From JBGPTK01 sp963797765 (GTDB taxonomy: Bacteria; Acidobacteriota; Terriglobia; Acidiferrales; UBA7541), in assembly GCA_963797765.1 (NCBI GenBank), contig CAWCQU010000003.1, positions 1,054,001 through 1,118,000 on the forward strand: DNA of 64,000 bases, given 5' to 3'. Under the pieces are notes generated by a model, which saw only the letters and a list, made by a program, of their open reading frames with translations, had not been told where the DNA came from and did not search any database. Made by a program: the position numbers and the translations under genes. Shown here piece after piece: positions 44,976-53,854 of this stretch; positions within the stretch are counted from its first letter, which is position 1, and each line of letters starts with the position of its first letter.

Positions 44976-45920
44976 TTAACTAATTTCCGCTTCACCCAGT
45001 TCCGGCGCTTTGCCGCGATGTTCCGTAAGGTACAGGCCGAAGAGAACCAGGAGTCCGCCGATAAGCAAAGGGCGCGTGAGGTGTTCGCTTAGAAAAACGA
45101 CGCCGAACAGGATGCCCAGAACCGGCTGTGCATAGGCCACCGCAGCGATGCGCGACGCGGCCATCTGGCGCAGCGCCCAATAATAGATCAGGTAGGCAAC
45201 CACCGATCCGATTCCGGCCATGTAGAGTACGCAGATCCAACCCACCCAACCCACGGCGCGCCAATCGAGATGAATTCCCTGGTAGATCGCGAAGGGTGAA
45301 AGCATGATCGAACTCGCCATCAGGTTGAAGGTGTTCATGGTGTAGCTATCGTAATGCGGGGCCACCTGCTTTGCGAGGACCGTGTAGACCGCAAATCCAA
45401 CCGCACACCCGAGGGTGATCAGATCCCCCATCAGAGTCCCGGAGTGCAGATGGATTCCCTGCTCCGTGGCCAGAATCATCACGCCGATAAAGGAAAGAGC
45501 AAGGCCAGTGGTCTTCAGCCCCGTTAGCGCTTCCAGCCCCATGAACCATGCCAGAAGCAAAACGATGATCGGAGTGAGGGCGATCATCATCGCGGAATGC
45601 CCGGCGGTTGTATATCTCAGACCCAGGGTAAAGAAGCCCATATTCATCACTACGCCGAAAAATCCGATCCTGGAGAAAATCCACCAATCCTTCAGCCCAA
45701 ATCGCCGCCGCTCGGGCCGGAACAGATAGACCAGCCCCATCAGCAGGCCCGCGCCAATAATCCGGAAAATCGCCAGCGATACCACATCCAAGTGCCGCAG
45801 GCCTATCTTGCCCACCACCAGGTTAATCGACCAGGCGAGGATCATCAGGCTGACGAGCGTGGCAAGCAGAACTGGATGCGGGCGGTGAGTCACCGGGTTA
45901 GGAGAGCACTTCCTGAGCAT
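44976..45920 (-). CDS. EamA/DMT-family transporter
   Basis: A 314-residue membrane protein with ten predicted TM helices in two EamA repeats (about 20-150 and 165-300). Typical pieces are WSINLVVGKIGLRHLDVVSLAIFR, YTTAGHSAMMIALTPIIVLLLAW, SYTMNTFNLMASSIML and ALRQMAASRIAAVAYAQPVLGILFG. Such drug/metabolite transporters export amino acids, nucleotides or toxic compounds; the substrate is not readable. Its ATG lies inside the end of the menC-like gene (23-base overlap), so it belongs to the mazG-GNAT-menC unit. Confidence 0.88.
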   Translation of the reverse strand: MLRKCSPNPVTHRPHPVLLATLVSLMILAWSINLVVGKIGLRHLDVVSLAIFRIIGAGLLMGLVYLFRPERRRFGLKDWWIFSRIGFFGVVMNMGFFTLGLRYTTAGHSAMMIALTPIIVLLLAWFMGLEALTGLKTTGLALSFIGVMILATEQGIHLHSGTLMGDLITLGCAVGFAVYTVLAKQVAPHYDSYTMNTFNLMASSIMLSPFAIYQGIHLDWRAVGWVGWICVLYMAGIGSVVAYLIYYWALRQMAASRIAAVAYAQPVLGILFGVVFLSEHLTRPLLIGGLLVLFGLYLTEHRGKAPELGEAEIS

Positions 45921-47005
45921 GCGTCAAGCATTCAATCCGGTCGAGCCGCGGCACGTAGCCGATGCCGGGAGCGGTCGGTACTTGGATCGTCCCTTGCCTG
46001 GAAACTTCAATTTCGGGCTCGACGATATCCTCATGCCAGTAACGTTGGCTGGCCGATACGTCACCTGGCAAAGTGAAATTCGGCAGCGTGGACATGGCGA
46101 TATTGTGCGCACGGCCGATGCCGGATTCGAGCATGCCTCCACACCACACGGGAATGCTATTGGCCTGGCAAAGATCGTGGATGCGCCTAGCGACCGTGTA
46201 TCCGCCCACTCGGCCCAATTTCATGTTGATAATCTTGCAGGCCTTCAGCGCGATCGCTGCTTGTGCATGCTCCTCAGAGTGGATGCATTCGTCGAGGCAG
46301 ATCGGGGTGTCGAGCTTCTTTTGCAGAAGCGAATGGCTGTAGATATCGTCCCAGCCCAAGGGTTGCTCAATCATGATCAGGAAGAATCGGTCGAGTTCTT
46401 TCAGCAGCGGAGCATCTTCCAGGCGGTAGGCCGAGTTGGCGTCGACCATCAATCGGATACGCGGGAAGCGCTCTCGCAGCAGGGCCGCAGGCTCAATGTC
46501 TTTTCCGGGCTTTATTTTAATCTTGATGCGCTGGTAACCGGCAGCCAGTTCCTTTTCGACCTTCTCAAGTAATTCTTGAACTGTTGGTTGAATTCCGATG
46601 GAGACTCCGGAGGAGATTTCCGAGAGCGTGCCGCCCAGCAATTTGGAGAGAGGTACTCCCATCTGCTTCGCTTCGGCATCCCAGATCGCGGTTTCCAGGC
46701 CTGCTTTGGCCATGTTGTGTCCGCGAATCTGTTCCAGCAATGCCCAGACGTCCAGCAGCGGAGTTGAATTCCCTGCCCTTGATGGCGGGCCAGCAGAAAT
46801 CACGCAGGATGTGCCATGCGGTGTCGGTGGTCTCCGGCGAGTAGAATGGATTTTCGCCGGCAACCACTTCTCCCCATCCGGTCACTCCATCCAACTGAAC
46901 TTCGACCAGCAGAATTCGCCGATCGAACGTGCGGCCGAAGCTAGTCTCAAAGGGAAACTTGAGCTTCATCCGAATTTCGCGCAGGTGGACCTTTTCGACT
47001 CGCAT
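45898..47005 (-). CDS. menC: Enolase-superfamily o-succinylbenzoate synthase (MenC type), one frameshift
   Basis: Dehydrates SHCHC to o-succinylbenzoate in menaquinone synthesis. The N-terminal half reads VHLREIRMKLKFPFETSFGRT, then VTGWGEVVAGENPFYS. An extra base near 46760 shifts to the frame LDVWALLEQIRGHNMAKAGLE. The barrel then shows the Lys-X-Lys catalytic pair (RIKIKIKPGKD), VDANSAY, IEQPL, CLDECIHSEEHA and INMKLGRVGG with the second catalytic Lys. The repaired length is 368. Relatives include N-acylamino-acid racemases, so some doubt on substrate remains. menG at 8450 supports the menaquinone role. Confidence 0.87.
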
Positions 47006-47016
47006 TCGAAGATTCC

Positions 47017-47805
47017 TCAGCTTTTCCCGTGGGATCCCGCCGGAGGCGCCGAAGGCGGATCGAGCACGTAGTTCGTCACGGTGCCCGCTCGTTCCAGGCC
47101 CGTGACGACATAATGTTGGCTGAACCACCGGAGAAACTGCTCGCGAATTTCAGCCTGCAGCTTTATTGCGCGGGCCTGGTGCTTGCTTTTCCACTCGCCA
47201 ATGTCACTAGGAACGGAAATGCGAACTGCACCTGCAGTTGATATCGCACTCTCGCCATTCAGGATTTTCTGGACCCGCTCGGAATCAAGCCGCCAATCCG
47301 CCACCAGACGATCGGTGGGCAAGCCTGCATGCAATGGGCTCTGCGTCACTCCGTAGCAATTGGGAATAAATCGTTCCATCACCGCGCCCAAGCGCACGAT
47401 ATTAAAGTGAGCATTCCGTAATTCGAGCGGATCAAATGTCCACTCGATCAATCGGATTCCGCGCGCCAATGCCTCCTCGCGCTGCGCCAGTTTCAACATG
47501 CGGCCAATTTTTTGATTCTGCAATTCGGGCAGCACTGCGGCCATGTGCGAATGCAGAAATGGTTTGCCATCGTGAAATCCTGCGAGGGCTAAAGTGAAGC
47601 CAACCATGCGGCCGCTTCCATTGAATGCGCCCAGCACCTGGCCGCCCGTTTCGAGGGCCACCACGAAGATCGGCGAAGGCACGGTGATGTCGTTGCCCCA
47701 AACGGTCTGCTGAAGGGCGACGCAAATATCGAATTCTTCGCGCGTGTTGCACGGGCGGACCGTAATTCCCGAAACGCCTATGCCTTGGTTTTGGATTGAT
47801 CCCAC
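47017..47805 (-). CDS. GNAT-family acetyltransferase (COG3375-like)
   Basis: A 262-residue protein. The GNAT fold is visible in ITVRPCNTREEFDICVALQQTVWG, GSGRMVGFTLAL, FLHSHMAAVLPELQNQKIGRMLKLAQREEALARG (acetyl-CoA loop) and LIEWTFDPLELRNAHFNIVRLGAV. The last strings are typical of predicted acetyltransferases that occur beside menC-type enolases. GTG 47805 overlaps the mazG end by 28 bases and has GGAAGAG close by; the longer frame is less likely. The target is unknown, though the partnership with menC suggests an acyl-amino-acid or quinone-related substrate. Confidence 0.82.
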   Translation of the reverse strand: MGSIQNQGIGVSGITVRPCNTREEFDICVALQQTVWGNDITVPSPIFVVALETGGQVLGAFNGSGRMVGFTLALAGFHDGKPFLHSHMAAVLPELQNQKIGRMLKLAQREEALARGIRLIEWTFDPLELRNAHFNIVRLGAVMERFIPNCYGVTQSPLHAGLPTDRLVADWRLDSERVQKILNGESAISTAGAVRISVPSDIGEWKSKHQARAIKLQAEIREQFLRWFSQHYVVTGLERAGTVTNYVLDPPSAPPAGSHGKS

Positions 47806-48636
47806 AGCTCTTCCATTTCCGTTCGCGGAGCGGCGGCAAGATTTCTGCCCTGCCGCGTCATTTCCTGTTCCATCCATTGGAATCGGCGCGTGAATTTTCG
47901 ATTCGCTTTTTTCAATGCGATCTCAGGATCGGAACCCAGAAAACGCGCAATGTTTACCGCCACGAAAAGCAAATCGCCGATTTCTTCCTCGAGTTTCTGT
48001 CCTGCGCCGCCGTCCGATTTTTGCATGATCGCCGCGCGTATTTCTTCCGTTTCTTCTTTTAACTTTTTCGAACAGCCCATCGATATTCTCCCAATCGAAG
48101 CCAATGCGGGAAGCCCGCCGAGTCAATTGATAAGCTTCGAGCAGCGCCGGTAATGTTCGCGGGATCCCGCCAAGAATTGATTGCGGTGCCGCGGCCGCGT
48201 CATTTCCAGACGAAGCTGCCTTGCGCTCCCCGGCTTTCACTTGCTCCCAGGATTTCAGCACTTCGGCGGATGTGGACGCTTGTGTATCGCCGAAAACGTG
48301 CGGATGGCGCCGCACCAATTTGCTATGGATGTGGTCGATCACATCGCCCACATCAAATTTCCCTGCTTCTCGCGCCAATTCCGCATGAAACACCACTTGC
48401 AGCAGCAGGTCGCCCAATTCCGCGGCGAATTCCTCGCTCGTTCCAGTCTCGAGCGCGTCCAGCACCTCGTACGCTTCTTCAATCAAGAATGGCCGCAGCG
48501 ATTCATGAGTCTGTTCGCGGTCCCAGGGACATCCCCCCGGCGCGAGCAAGCGAGCCTGCAAGGCGACCAGATCCTCGAATCGCTTGCCGATCTTTCGCTT
48601 CGTTTGTTCTTCTTTTTTAGGAGTATTCGAAGCCAC
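47778..48636 (-). CDS. mazG: Nucleoside triphosphate pyrophosphohydrolase MazG, one frameshift
   Basis: Hydrolyses NTPs to NMP and pyrophosphate as a house-cleaning enzyme. The first MazG domain reads APGGCPWDREQTHESLRPFLIEEAYEVLDALE and EFAAELGDLLLQVVFHAELA (metal-binding Glu-X-X-Glu pairs). After FDWENIDGLFEK an extra A in the AAAA run near 48060 shifts the frame to LKEETEEIRAAI, and the second domain follows (KLEEEIGDLLFVAVNIARFLG). The repaired length is 285. The start GTG 48636 is tentative, with a weak ribosome site. First gene of the mazG-GNAT-menC-EamA unit. Confidence 0.88.
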
Positions 48637-48942
48637 AGGATTCGTCGCCACCCGACGGCACAAGCGAAGAACTTTACGGCACAGCCAGTCCGCAGGCAAG
48701 CGCCAACTTTCTGGACGCGCGCGAATCGCACGAAAAGTCAAAGTGTACGGAAGCATTCAAGATTGCGAGTCCCTGGAACACACGATCCAGCGGTATTGCG
48801 TCACTTTCCGATTGGTGGGTGCGAGCTCAACAGGTCGATGCAACACCATGAAATCGGGCAATAGGCTTTTAGTGTGAGGCTTTCGCGACATTCGGATTAA
48901 ATTCGCAGGACGCATCGTTTCTCCGAGAAATATAATATCTTC

Positions 48943-49398
48943 ATGAAACTGACTCTAAAGTGGTCACACTCAATTCTCCTGGCGGTGGTTGCGCTGGCCA
49001 TGACCCTAGCAGGTCGGACGGACGCAGCTAATCAGCAGGTCTGCACTCAGGATGAGGAGAAACACGCTCTCAACGAAGCAGACAGCCTAAAGGATTGGAA
49101 CGCTGTCTACCTTTCATTCAAGAGCTTTGCGCACTGTGACGACGGGGCAATTGCGGAGGGTTACAGCGATACGGTAGGCCGGTTGCTCGCCTCCGATTGG
49201 CAGCATGTTAGTTTACTGTATCGATTGACCGCAACTGATAGTGCTTTCAAGCGATTTGTTCTTCGTCATATAGATGAAACAATTCCTGACGGCAAATTGA
49301 AAACCATCGCTACTAATGCAAAATTGCACTGTCCCCCAGGAAAGACCCTGTTCTGCAGCTTGATTGCTGCAAGAGCGCAGCCCCGTATTCTGAAATGA
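48943..49398 (+). CDS. Small secreted protein of unknown function
   Basis: A 151-residue protein with a clear signal peptide (ILLAVVALAMTLAGRTDAA) and a mature domain of about 120 residues with four cysteines (VCTQDEE, AHCDDG, LHCPPG and LFCSL), probably two disulphides. The pattern of helices around LNEADSLKDWNAVYLSFKSF and the conserved-looking end suggest a folded periplasmic domain. I recognise no family. The ribosome site is weak. It stands alone between mazG (opposite strand) and the DUF1844 gene. Confidence 0.65.
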   Translation: MKLTLKWSHSILLAVVALAMTLAGRTDAANQQVCTQDEEKHALNEADSLKDWNAVYLSFKSFAHCDDGAIAEGYSDTVGRLLASDWQHVSLLYRLTATDSAFKRFVLRHIDETIPDGKLKTIATNAKLHCPPGKTLFCSLIAARAQPRILK

Positions 49399-49575
49399 TA
49401 GAGCGAGCGACGAATCGCCCAATTATCTCGTTTGTCTGCCCCAACTCCTTTTAAGTCGGCTTACTGAAAACTGAGCCACCTCCCGTCCGGCCGCAGAGTT
49501 GCTGGCACCTGCCGCCGATGGTAAACTGCGTATTCAAACATTGCCCGTCTCCACTAACCCCAGTGAGGAGTTCCA

Positions 49576-50154
49576 GTGCCAGATCCGAAAGACGAACATA
49601 AGCAGGAAGAAAGTTTTCGCGTAGTGGATAAGCGCCTATTCACAGCCGAGGGCGAACTTCGCCAGGACGCCGTGGATCTAGCCCGGCGCGAAGAACGCAA
49701 AGAAGAGGAACGTGACGCCGTGAAGGCTGCGGCAAACGCCGCCGCGAAGACGGCGGCGGCTCCACCCAGAGCCGCGGAGTCTACTCTGATTTCAAGCACG
49801 GGATCCGCTGCGGCAGCACAACCCGCCGCCGCGCCTGAGATAATTCCGCCCGGCGTCGAGCCGGCTTCCTCTCGAGGATTTCAAATCCTGATTGATTTCA
49901 TTGCCGGAAATGCAGCGGCGCGACTGGGCATGTTGCCCGACCCGCAATCCGGCCAGGCCTATCTCGATCTCGAAGGCGCCAACGAATTGATCGACATGCT
50001 CGACGGTCTGCGCGAGAAAACCAAAGGCAACCTGGCCCGCGAAGAAGAACAGCTGCTTTTTGAAGTGTTGCGCAGCTTGAAGCTTTCATACCTCGATATG
50101 TCCAAGGCGGCGACGCAGGCGGCGATTCGCGAAAAGGCCAAGGGCAAAGCCTAG
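49576..50154 (+). CDS. DUF1844-domain protein
   Basis: A 192-residue soluble protein. The N-terminal half is charged (FRVVDKRLFTAEGELRQ, then an Arg/Glu-rich helix) and an Ala-rich linker follows. The C-terminal DUF1844 helical domain (about 97-170) shows FQILIDFIAGNAAARLGMLPDPQSGQ, LEGANELIDMLDGLREKTKGNL and EEEQLLFEVLRSLKLSYL. GAGGAG lies 5 bases before the GTG start. Function unknown. It is followed after 5 bases by the metallo-beta-lactamase gene. Confidence 0.88.
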   Translation: MPDPKDEHKQEESFRVVDKRLFTAEGELRQDAVDLARREERKEEERDAVKAAANAAAKTAAAPPRAAESTLISSTGSAAAAQPAAAPEIIPPGVEPASSRGFQILIDFIAGNAAARLGMLPDPQSGQAYLDLEGANELIDMLDGLREKTKGNLAREEEQLLFEVLRSLKLSYLDMSKAATQAAIREKAKGKA

Positions 50155-50159
50155 GTCGA

Positions 50160-50993
50160 ATGCCTGCCGGTCCCGTAGTACCCGTTTCCCAGGAAAATTC
50201 TTCGGTGGGAAGAATCGCACCCACCTCTTTGCTCCTGACGGTTTTGGGCTCGGGGACATCGATGGGCGTCCCCACGCTGGGCTGCCATTGCTCCGTTTGT
50301 GAATCGAAAGATCCCCACGACCGGCGCACACGCCCTTCGATCCTGCTGTCTTACGGCGGACACAATGTGGTGATTGACACCTCGCCGGATTTTCGTTTCC
50401 AGGCCATGCGCTCCGGACTTGACCGGCTGGACGCAGTGATTTATACGCACGGGCACGCCGATCACATTCTGGGACTCGACGACATCCGGCCATTCAACTT
50501 GAAGCAGAAATCAGTAGTCCCTCTCTACGCTTCGGAAGAGACGTTGGCCATTCTCCGCCGTACCTTTGCCTATATTTTTGATGACGCGCCTACGGAAAGC
50601 ACTTTACCGGGCGTTGACCTGCGGAAAATTGAAGGGCCCTTCGATTTGTTCGGGTTGCGAGTGATTCCGGTCCCCGCTCTGCACGGAAAATTTCCGGTAT
50701 ACGGATTTCGCTTCGGACGCGCTGCTTATCTCACCGACTTCAGTTTCGTTCCCGATAAATCTAAAGCAACGCTGGAAGGACTCGACGACCTGATTCTGGA
50801 TGCCCTGCGTTACACTCCACATCCCATGCATTCGAACGTCGCGCAATCTCTCGAGTTGGTGGCCCAGCTGAAACCAAAACGCGCCTGGTTCACGCACATC
50901 TGCCACGACCTTTCACATGAAGAAGCAAATGCGAAATTGCCTGAAAATGTTCGCTTGGCTTACGACGGACTGACATTTGAGGTAAAGCTTTAA
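50160..50993 (+). CDS. Metallo-beta-lactamase-fold hydrolase, PhnP-like
   Basis: A 277-residue metallohydrolase. The start of the fold is LLLTVLGSGTSMGVPTLGCHCSVC, typical of PhnP-like enzymes, whose Cys residues bind a structural metal. The metal motif YTHGHADHILGLDDIRPF (His97-His102) is followed by later metal ligands around PALHGKFPVYGF and YLTDFS, and FTHICHDLSHEE. This suggests a cyclic phosphodiesterase or nuclease-type activity; no phn genes are near. Its TAA overlaps the ribF ATG by one base. Confidence 0.88.
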   Translation: MPAGPVVPVSQENSSVGRIAPTSLLLTVLGSGTSMGVPTLGCHCSVCESKDPHDRRTRPSILLSYGGHNVVIDTSPDFRFQAMRSGLDRLDAVIYTHGHADHILGLDDIRPFNLKQKSVVPLYASEETLAILRRTFAYIFDDAPTESTLPGVDLRKIEGPFDLFGLRVIPVPALHGKFPVYGFRFGRAAYLTDFSFVPDKSKATLEGLDDLILDALRYTPHPMHSNVAQSLELVAQLKPKRAWFTHICHDLSHEEANAKLPENVRLAYDGLTFEVKL

Positions 50994-51961
50994 TGGCGCT
51001 TGCCGTGCTGCGATCTCTGGCCGAATGGGGCGCCTGCTTCGGCGCCAAATCCAGCGTCGTCGCAATCGGCAATTTCGACGGCATTCACCTGGGCCATCGG
51101 AAAATCATCCGCGAGGTGGTCGAACGAGCCCGGCGCAACAATTCGGTGGCAGCCGCAATCACGTTCGATCCGCACCCGCTTCGCGTCCTGCGCCCGGCGG
51201 ATGCCCCGCCGCTCATCTCGACCCTCGACCAGCGAATCGCCATGATGGGCACATTGGGGCTCGACGCCGTGCTCGTCTTGAAATTTGATCTTGAGCTTTC
51301 ACGGCTCAGCCCGGAAGAATTCATACGAAAAATTCTGGTCGATGGTCTGCACATCTGCGCCGTGCTGGTTGGCCGCAACTTCCGCTTCGGACACCGGCAG
51401 GCCGGGGATTCCAAAGTACTCGCCGAATTAGGCCGACGATATTCGTTCGAGGTTGAATCGATCCCACCGGTAGAGTGTCGCGGCAAAGTGGTTTCCAGCA
51501 GCGGAATCCGGCAAGCCATCCGAGAAGGACGCGTCAATTTGGCAGCGCGCTGGCTCGGCCGGCCGTTCGCGCTCAGCGGGACAGTCCGAACCGGAACCGG
51601 CCAGGGACGGCAGGTAGTGGTGCCGACGCTGAACCTGGAATGCTCACAGGAGTTACTCCCGCGAACCGGCGTCTACGCCACGGAAACAAAAGTCGACGGA
51701 GCCGTTTACCGTAGCGCAACCAACGTCGGCTACCGGCCCACATTCGATGCTAAACGGCTGACGGTTGAATCCCACCTGTTCGATTTTTCGAAGGAAGTGA
51801 CGCTCGGGCCGATCGAAGTGCGGTTTTGCACGCGCCTGCGTGATGAGCAAAAATTTCCCAGCATCGAAGCCCTGCGCGAGCAAGTGAATCGCGATCTCGA
51901 ACGCACCCAGAAATATTTTCGCCGGATGGATGGTCTTCGCCGTTCCCAGCAGTCTGTCTAG
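50993..51961 (+). CDS. ribF: Bifunctional riboflavin kinase/FAD synthetase
   Basis: Makes FMN from riboflavin and ATP, then FAD. The 322-residue protein has the N-terminal nucleotidyltransferase domain (AIGNFDGIHLGHRKII at 24-39, TFDPHPLRVL, VLVGRNFRFGHRQAGD and the SSSGIRQAI helix) and the C-terminal kinase domain (GTVRTGTGQGRQVVVPTLNL, GVYAT and NVGYRPTFDAKRLTVESHLFDF). The ATG overlaps the previous stop (TAATG). Normal length. Confidence 0.95.
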   Translation: MALAVLRSLAEWGACFGAKSSVVAIGNFDGIHLGHRKIIREVVERARRNNSVAAAITFDPHPLRVLRPADAPPLISTLDQRIAMMGTLGLDAVLVLKFDLELSRLSPEEFIRKILVDGLHICAVLVGRNFRFGHRQAGDSKVLAELGRRYSFEVESIPPVECRGKVVSSSGIRQAIREGRVNLAARWLGRPFALSGTVRTGTGQGRQVVVPTLNLECSQELLPRTGVYATETKVDGAVYRSATNVGYRPTFDAKRLTVESHLFDFSKEVTLGPIEVRFCTRLRDEQKFPSIEALREQVNRDLERTQKYFRRMDGLRRSQQSV

Positions 51962-52014
51962 TCGCAGACGAACGCCCTGGGCCCTCTGAAACCACTTAAA
52001 AATTCTTCCGGGAT

Positions 52015-52509
52015 TTACTTCGGCTGGCAATCCACGCAGTAGCCGCCCACTTCCGTTCTGGCCATGGAAATTTTGATGCCACAATCGCGTTCGATCTGCT
52101 TCTTCAACCGTTCGTAGAGGCGGCTTTCGAATTCGCGCACTTTGCCGCAGCGCAGGCAAGCAACATGAATATGATCGCGCGGCCCGTGGCTCTCGTAAAA
52201 ATGGCGGTCGCCACGCAGATGGAGCAAATCGAGTTCGTCGATCAATCCCTGCTTTTTGAGCAGATCAATCGTGCGATAGACCGTGACGCGATGAACTTTG
52301 GGATCGATCTTCTGGGCCTGCTCCAGAATTTCATCCGCGTCCAGATGGCGCGTGGCCGTTTCCATCACCTGCAACAAGGCGCGCCGCTGGCGCGTCAGCC
52401 GAATTCCCTTGGCCGTCAATTGTTTCTGTAAGCGTCCTGGAGGGATATGAACATTGATCCGCTCGCCGCTGGAAACACGGTGCGCGGATGCGGAGGATGA
52501 AAGGGACAT
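52015..52509 (-). CDS. Fur-family metalloregulator
   Basis: A 164-residue Fur/PerR/Zur-type repressor. Winged helix: LTAKGIRLTRQRRALLQVME and VHRVTVYRTIDLLKKQGLIDEL. Metal site 1 candidates are in LRGDRHFYESHGPRDHIHVACLRCG. The structural zinc is held by CLRC (118-121) and CVDC (158-161). Position of the His/Asp residues does not decide between iron, peroxide and zinc sensing. I start at ATG 52509, one base after the rseP stop, with no strong ribosome site, so it is coupled to rseP and ends the uppS-cdsA-dxr-rseP run. Confidence 0.88.
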   Translation of the reverse strand: MSLSSSASAHRVSSGERINVHIPPGRLQKQLTAKGIRLTRQRRALLQVMETATRHLDADEILEQAQKIDPKVHRVTVYRTIDLLKKQGLIDELDLLHLRGDRHFYESHGPRDHIHVACLRCGKVREFESRLYERLKKQIERDCGIKISMARTEVGGYCVDCQPK

Positions 52510-52510
52510 T

Positions 52511-53854
52511 CTAGTGGCTCGGTAACATGCGAACGACGTCGAAGTATGTAACAAACGCGATCACAGTCAAGAGGAATACCAAGCCTACCTGGACAAATCG
52601 CTCCTTCACCGCCAGGCTCAGGTCGCGGCGTATTACGCCTTCCACGGCCAGCATCAGGATGTGGCCGCCATCCAGAATCGGTATCGGCAGCAGGTTCAGG
52701 ATTCCCAGATTGATGCTGATGATGGCCATCAACTGTAGAAAATCCATCGGCCCCCGCCGCGCCGCCTTGCCTTCCTCCCGCATGATCCCCACGGGACCTT
52801 CCAGTTGCTTGAGCGAGATGCGGCCCTGGAACAGGCCCGCCAGTACGCCAAAAATCTCCGACGACAAAGCGCCCGTGGCGATCACCGCACGTTTCGCTGC
52901 GACGACCACCGGATACGACCGGCGAATTGTAGTCGAGGTCGGCAGGAATCCGATGTGCCAGCGAGTCCCACCGGCATCGCCCGGATCTCCATACGCAGGT
53001 TGGATGGTCATGGGAATCAATTTACCGTCTCTGCGAACTTGCAGCTCGAACGGCTTTCCATCCGAATGCCGGATTTGCCAGGTAAAAGCCGAAAAACTGA
53101 TCACCGGCTGGCCGTTTGCGGAAATGATTTCATCATCCGCCTTCAGGCCGGCTTTGTCCGCCGGCGATCCGGGATTTACGGATCCCACGATGGCAGGAGC
53201 GTTCGGATAACCGACAAGGGCGAATTCCTCGATCGGCGGGTGGACTGCGGGAACTGTTTCCGTTACAGGAACAGTTTGCCCGCTGCGTTCGACTTCCAGA
53301 GAGAGAGATTTCCCCGCAGCAACAGTTTGCAATTGCGTCAGTACATCTTCCCAGTTCGAAATTCGGGCGCTGTTGACCTTCTTGATTTCGTCCCCCACCT
53401 GGATTCCGGCTTGTGCCGCGGGCGTTTCGGGAAGAACAGCGGCAACCTGAGCAGGAGCGGTAAGGAATGCGGGCTCCGTAATGCCCACCTTGAACAGGAC
53501 GAACAGCAGAAACATGGTCAGCAAGATATTCATCACAGGTCCCGCGATTGCGATCAGGACCCTTTGCCAGCGCGTTTTCGAGAGGAATTCATCGCTCGCG
53601 CCGCTGCGCTCTTCGATGGGATTATCGCCCGCCATCTTCACCCAGCCGCCGAACGGCAACAGGCTCAGCCGGTAGTCCGTGGTGCCGCGCTTCCATCCCC
53701 ACAGCCGGGGCCCAAACCCGATGGAGAATACATCCACGCGAACGCCGCACAATCGAGCGACGATAAAATGGCCCCACTCGTGGACCAGAATCATGATCCC
53801 CAGGCTGATGACCGCCGCCAGGATAATCACCAGGTTTGCTTCAATCTTGGCCAT
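52511..53854 (-). CDS. rseP: Site-2 zinc metalloprotease RseP
   Basis: Intramembrane protease that cleaves anti-sigma factors and signal-peptide remnants. 447 residues. The first TM carries the zinc motif HEWGH (24-28). Two PDZ domains follow (about 125-300: ETPAAQAGIQVGDEIKKVN and GSPADKAGLKADDEIISANGQP), and the C-terminal membrane part has NLGILNLLPIPILDGGHI with the third ligand Asp. ATG 53854 is preferred to GTG 53860. The start overlaps the dxr end by 14 bases. Confidence 0.95.
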   Translation of the reverse strand: MAKIEANLVIILAAVISLGIMILVHEWGHFIVARLCGVRVDVFSIGFGPRLWGWKRGTTDYRLSLLPFGGWVKMAGDNPIEERSGASDEFLSKTRWQRVLIAIAGPVMNILLTMFLLFVLFKVGITEPAFLTAPAQVAAVLPETPAAQAGIQVGDEIKKVNSARISNWEDVLTQLQTVAAGKSLSLEVERSGQTVPVTETVPAVHPPIEEFALVGYPNAPAIVGSVNPGSPADKAGLKADDEIISANGQPVISFSAFTWQIRHSDGKPFELQVRRDGKLIPMTIQPAYGDPGDAGGTRWHIGFLPTSTTIRRSYPVVVAAKRAVIATGALSSEIFGVLAGLFQGRISLKQLEGPVGIMREEGKAARRGPMDFLQLMAIISINLGILNLLPIPILDGGHILMLAVEGVIRRDLSLAVKERFVQVGLVFLLTVIAFVTYFDVVRMLPSH

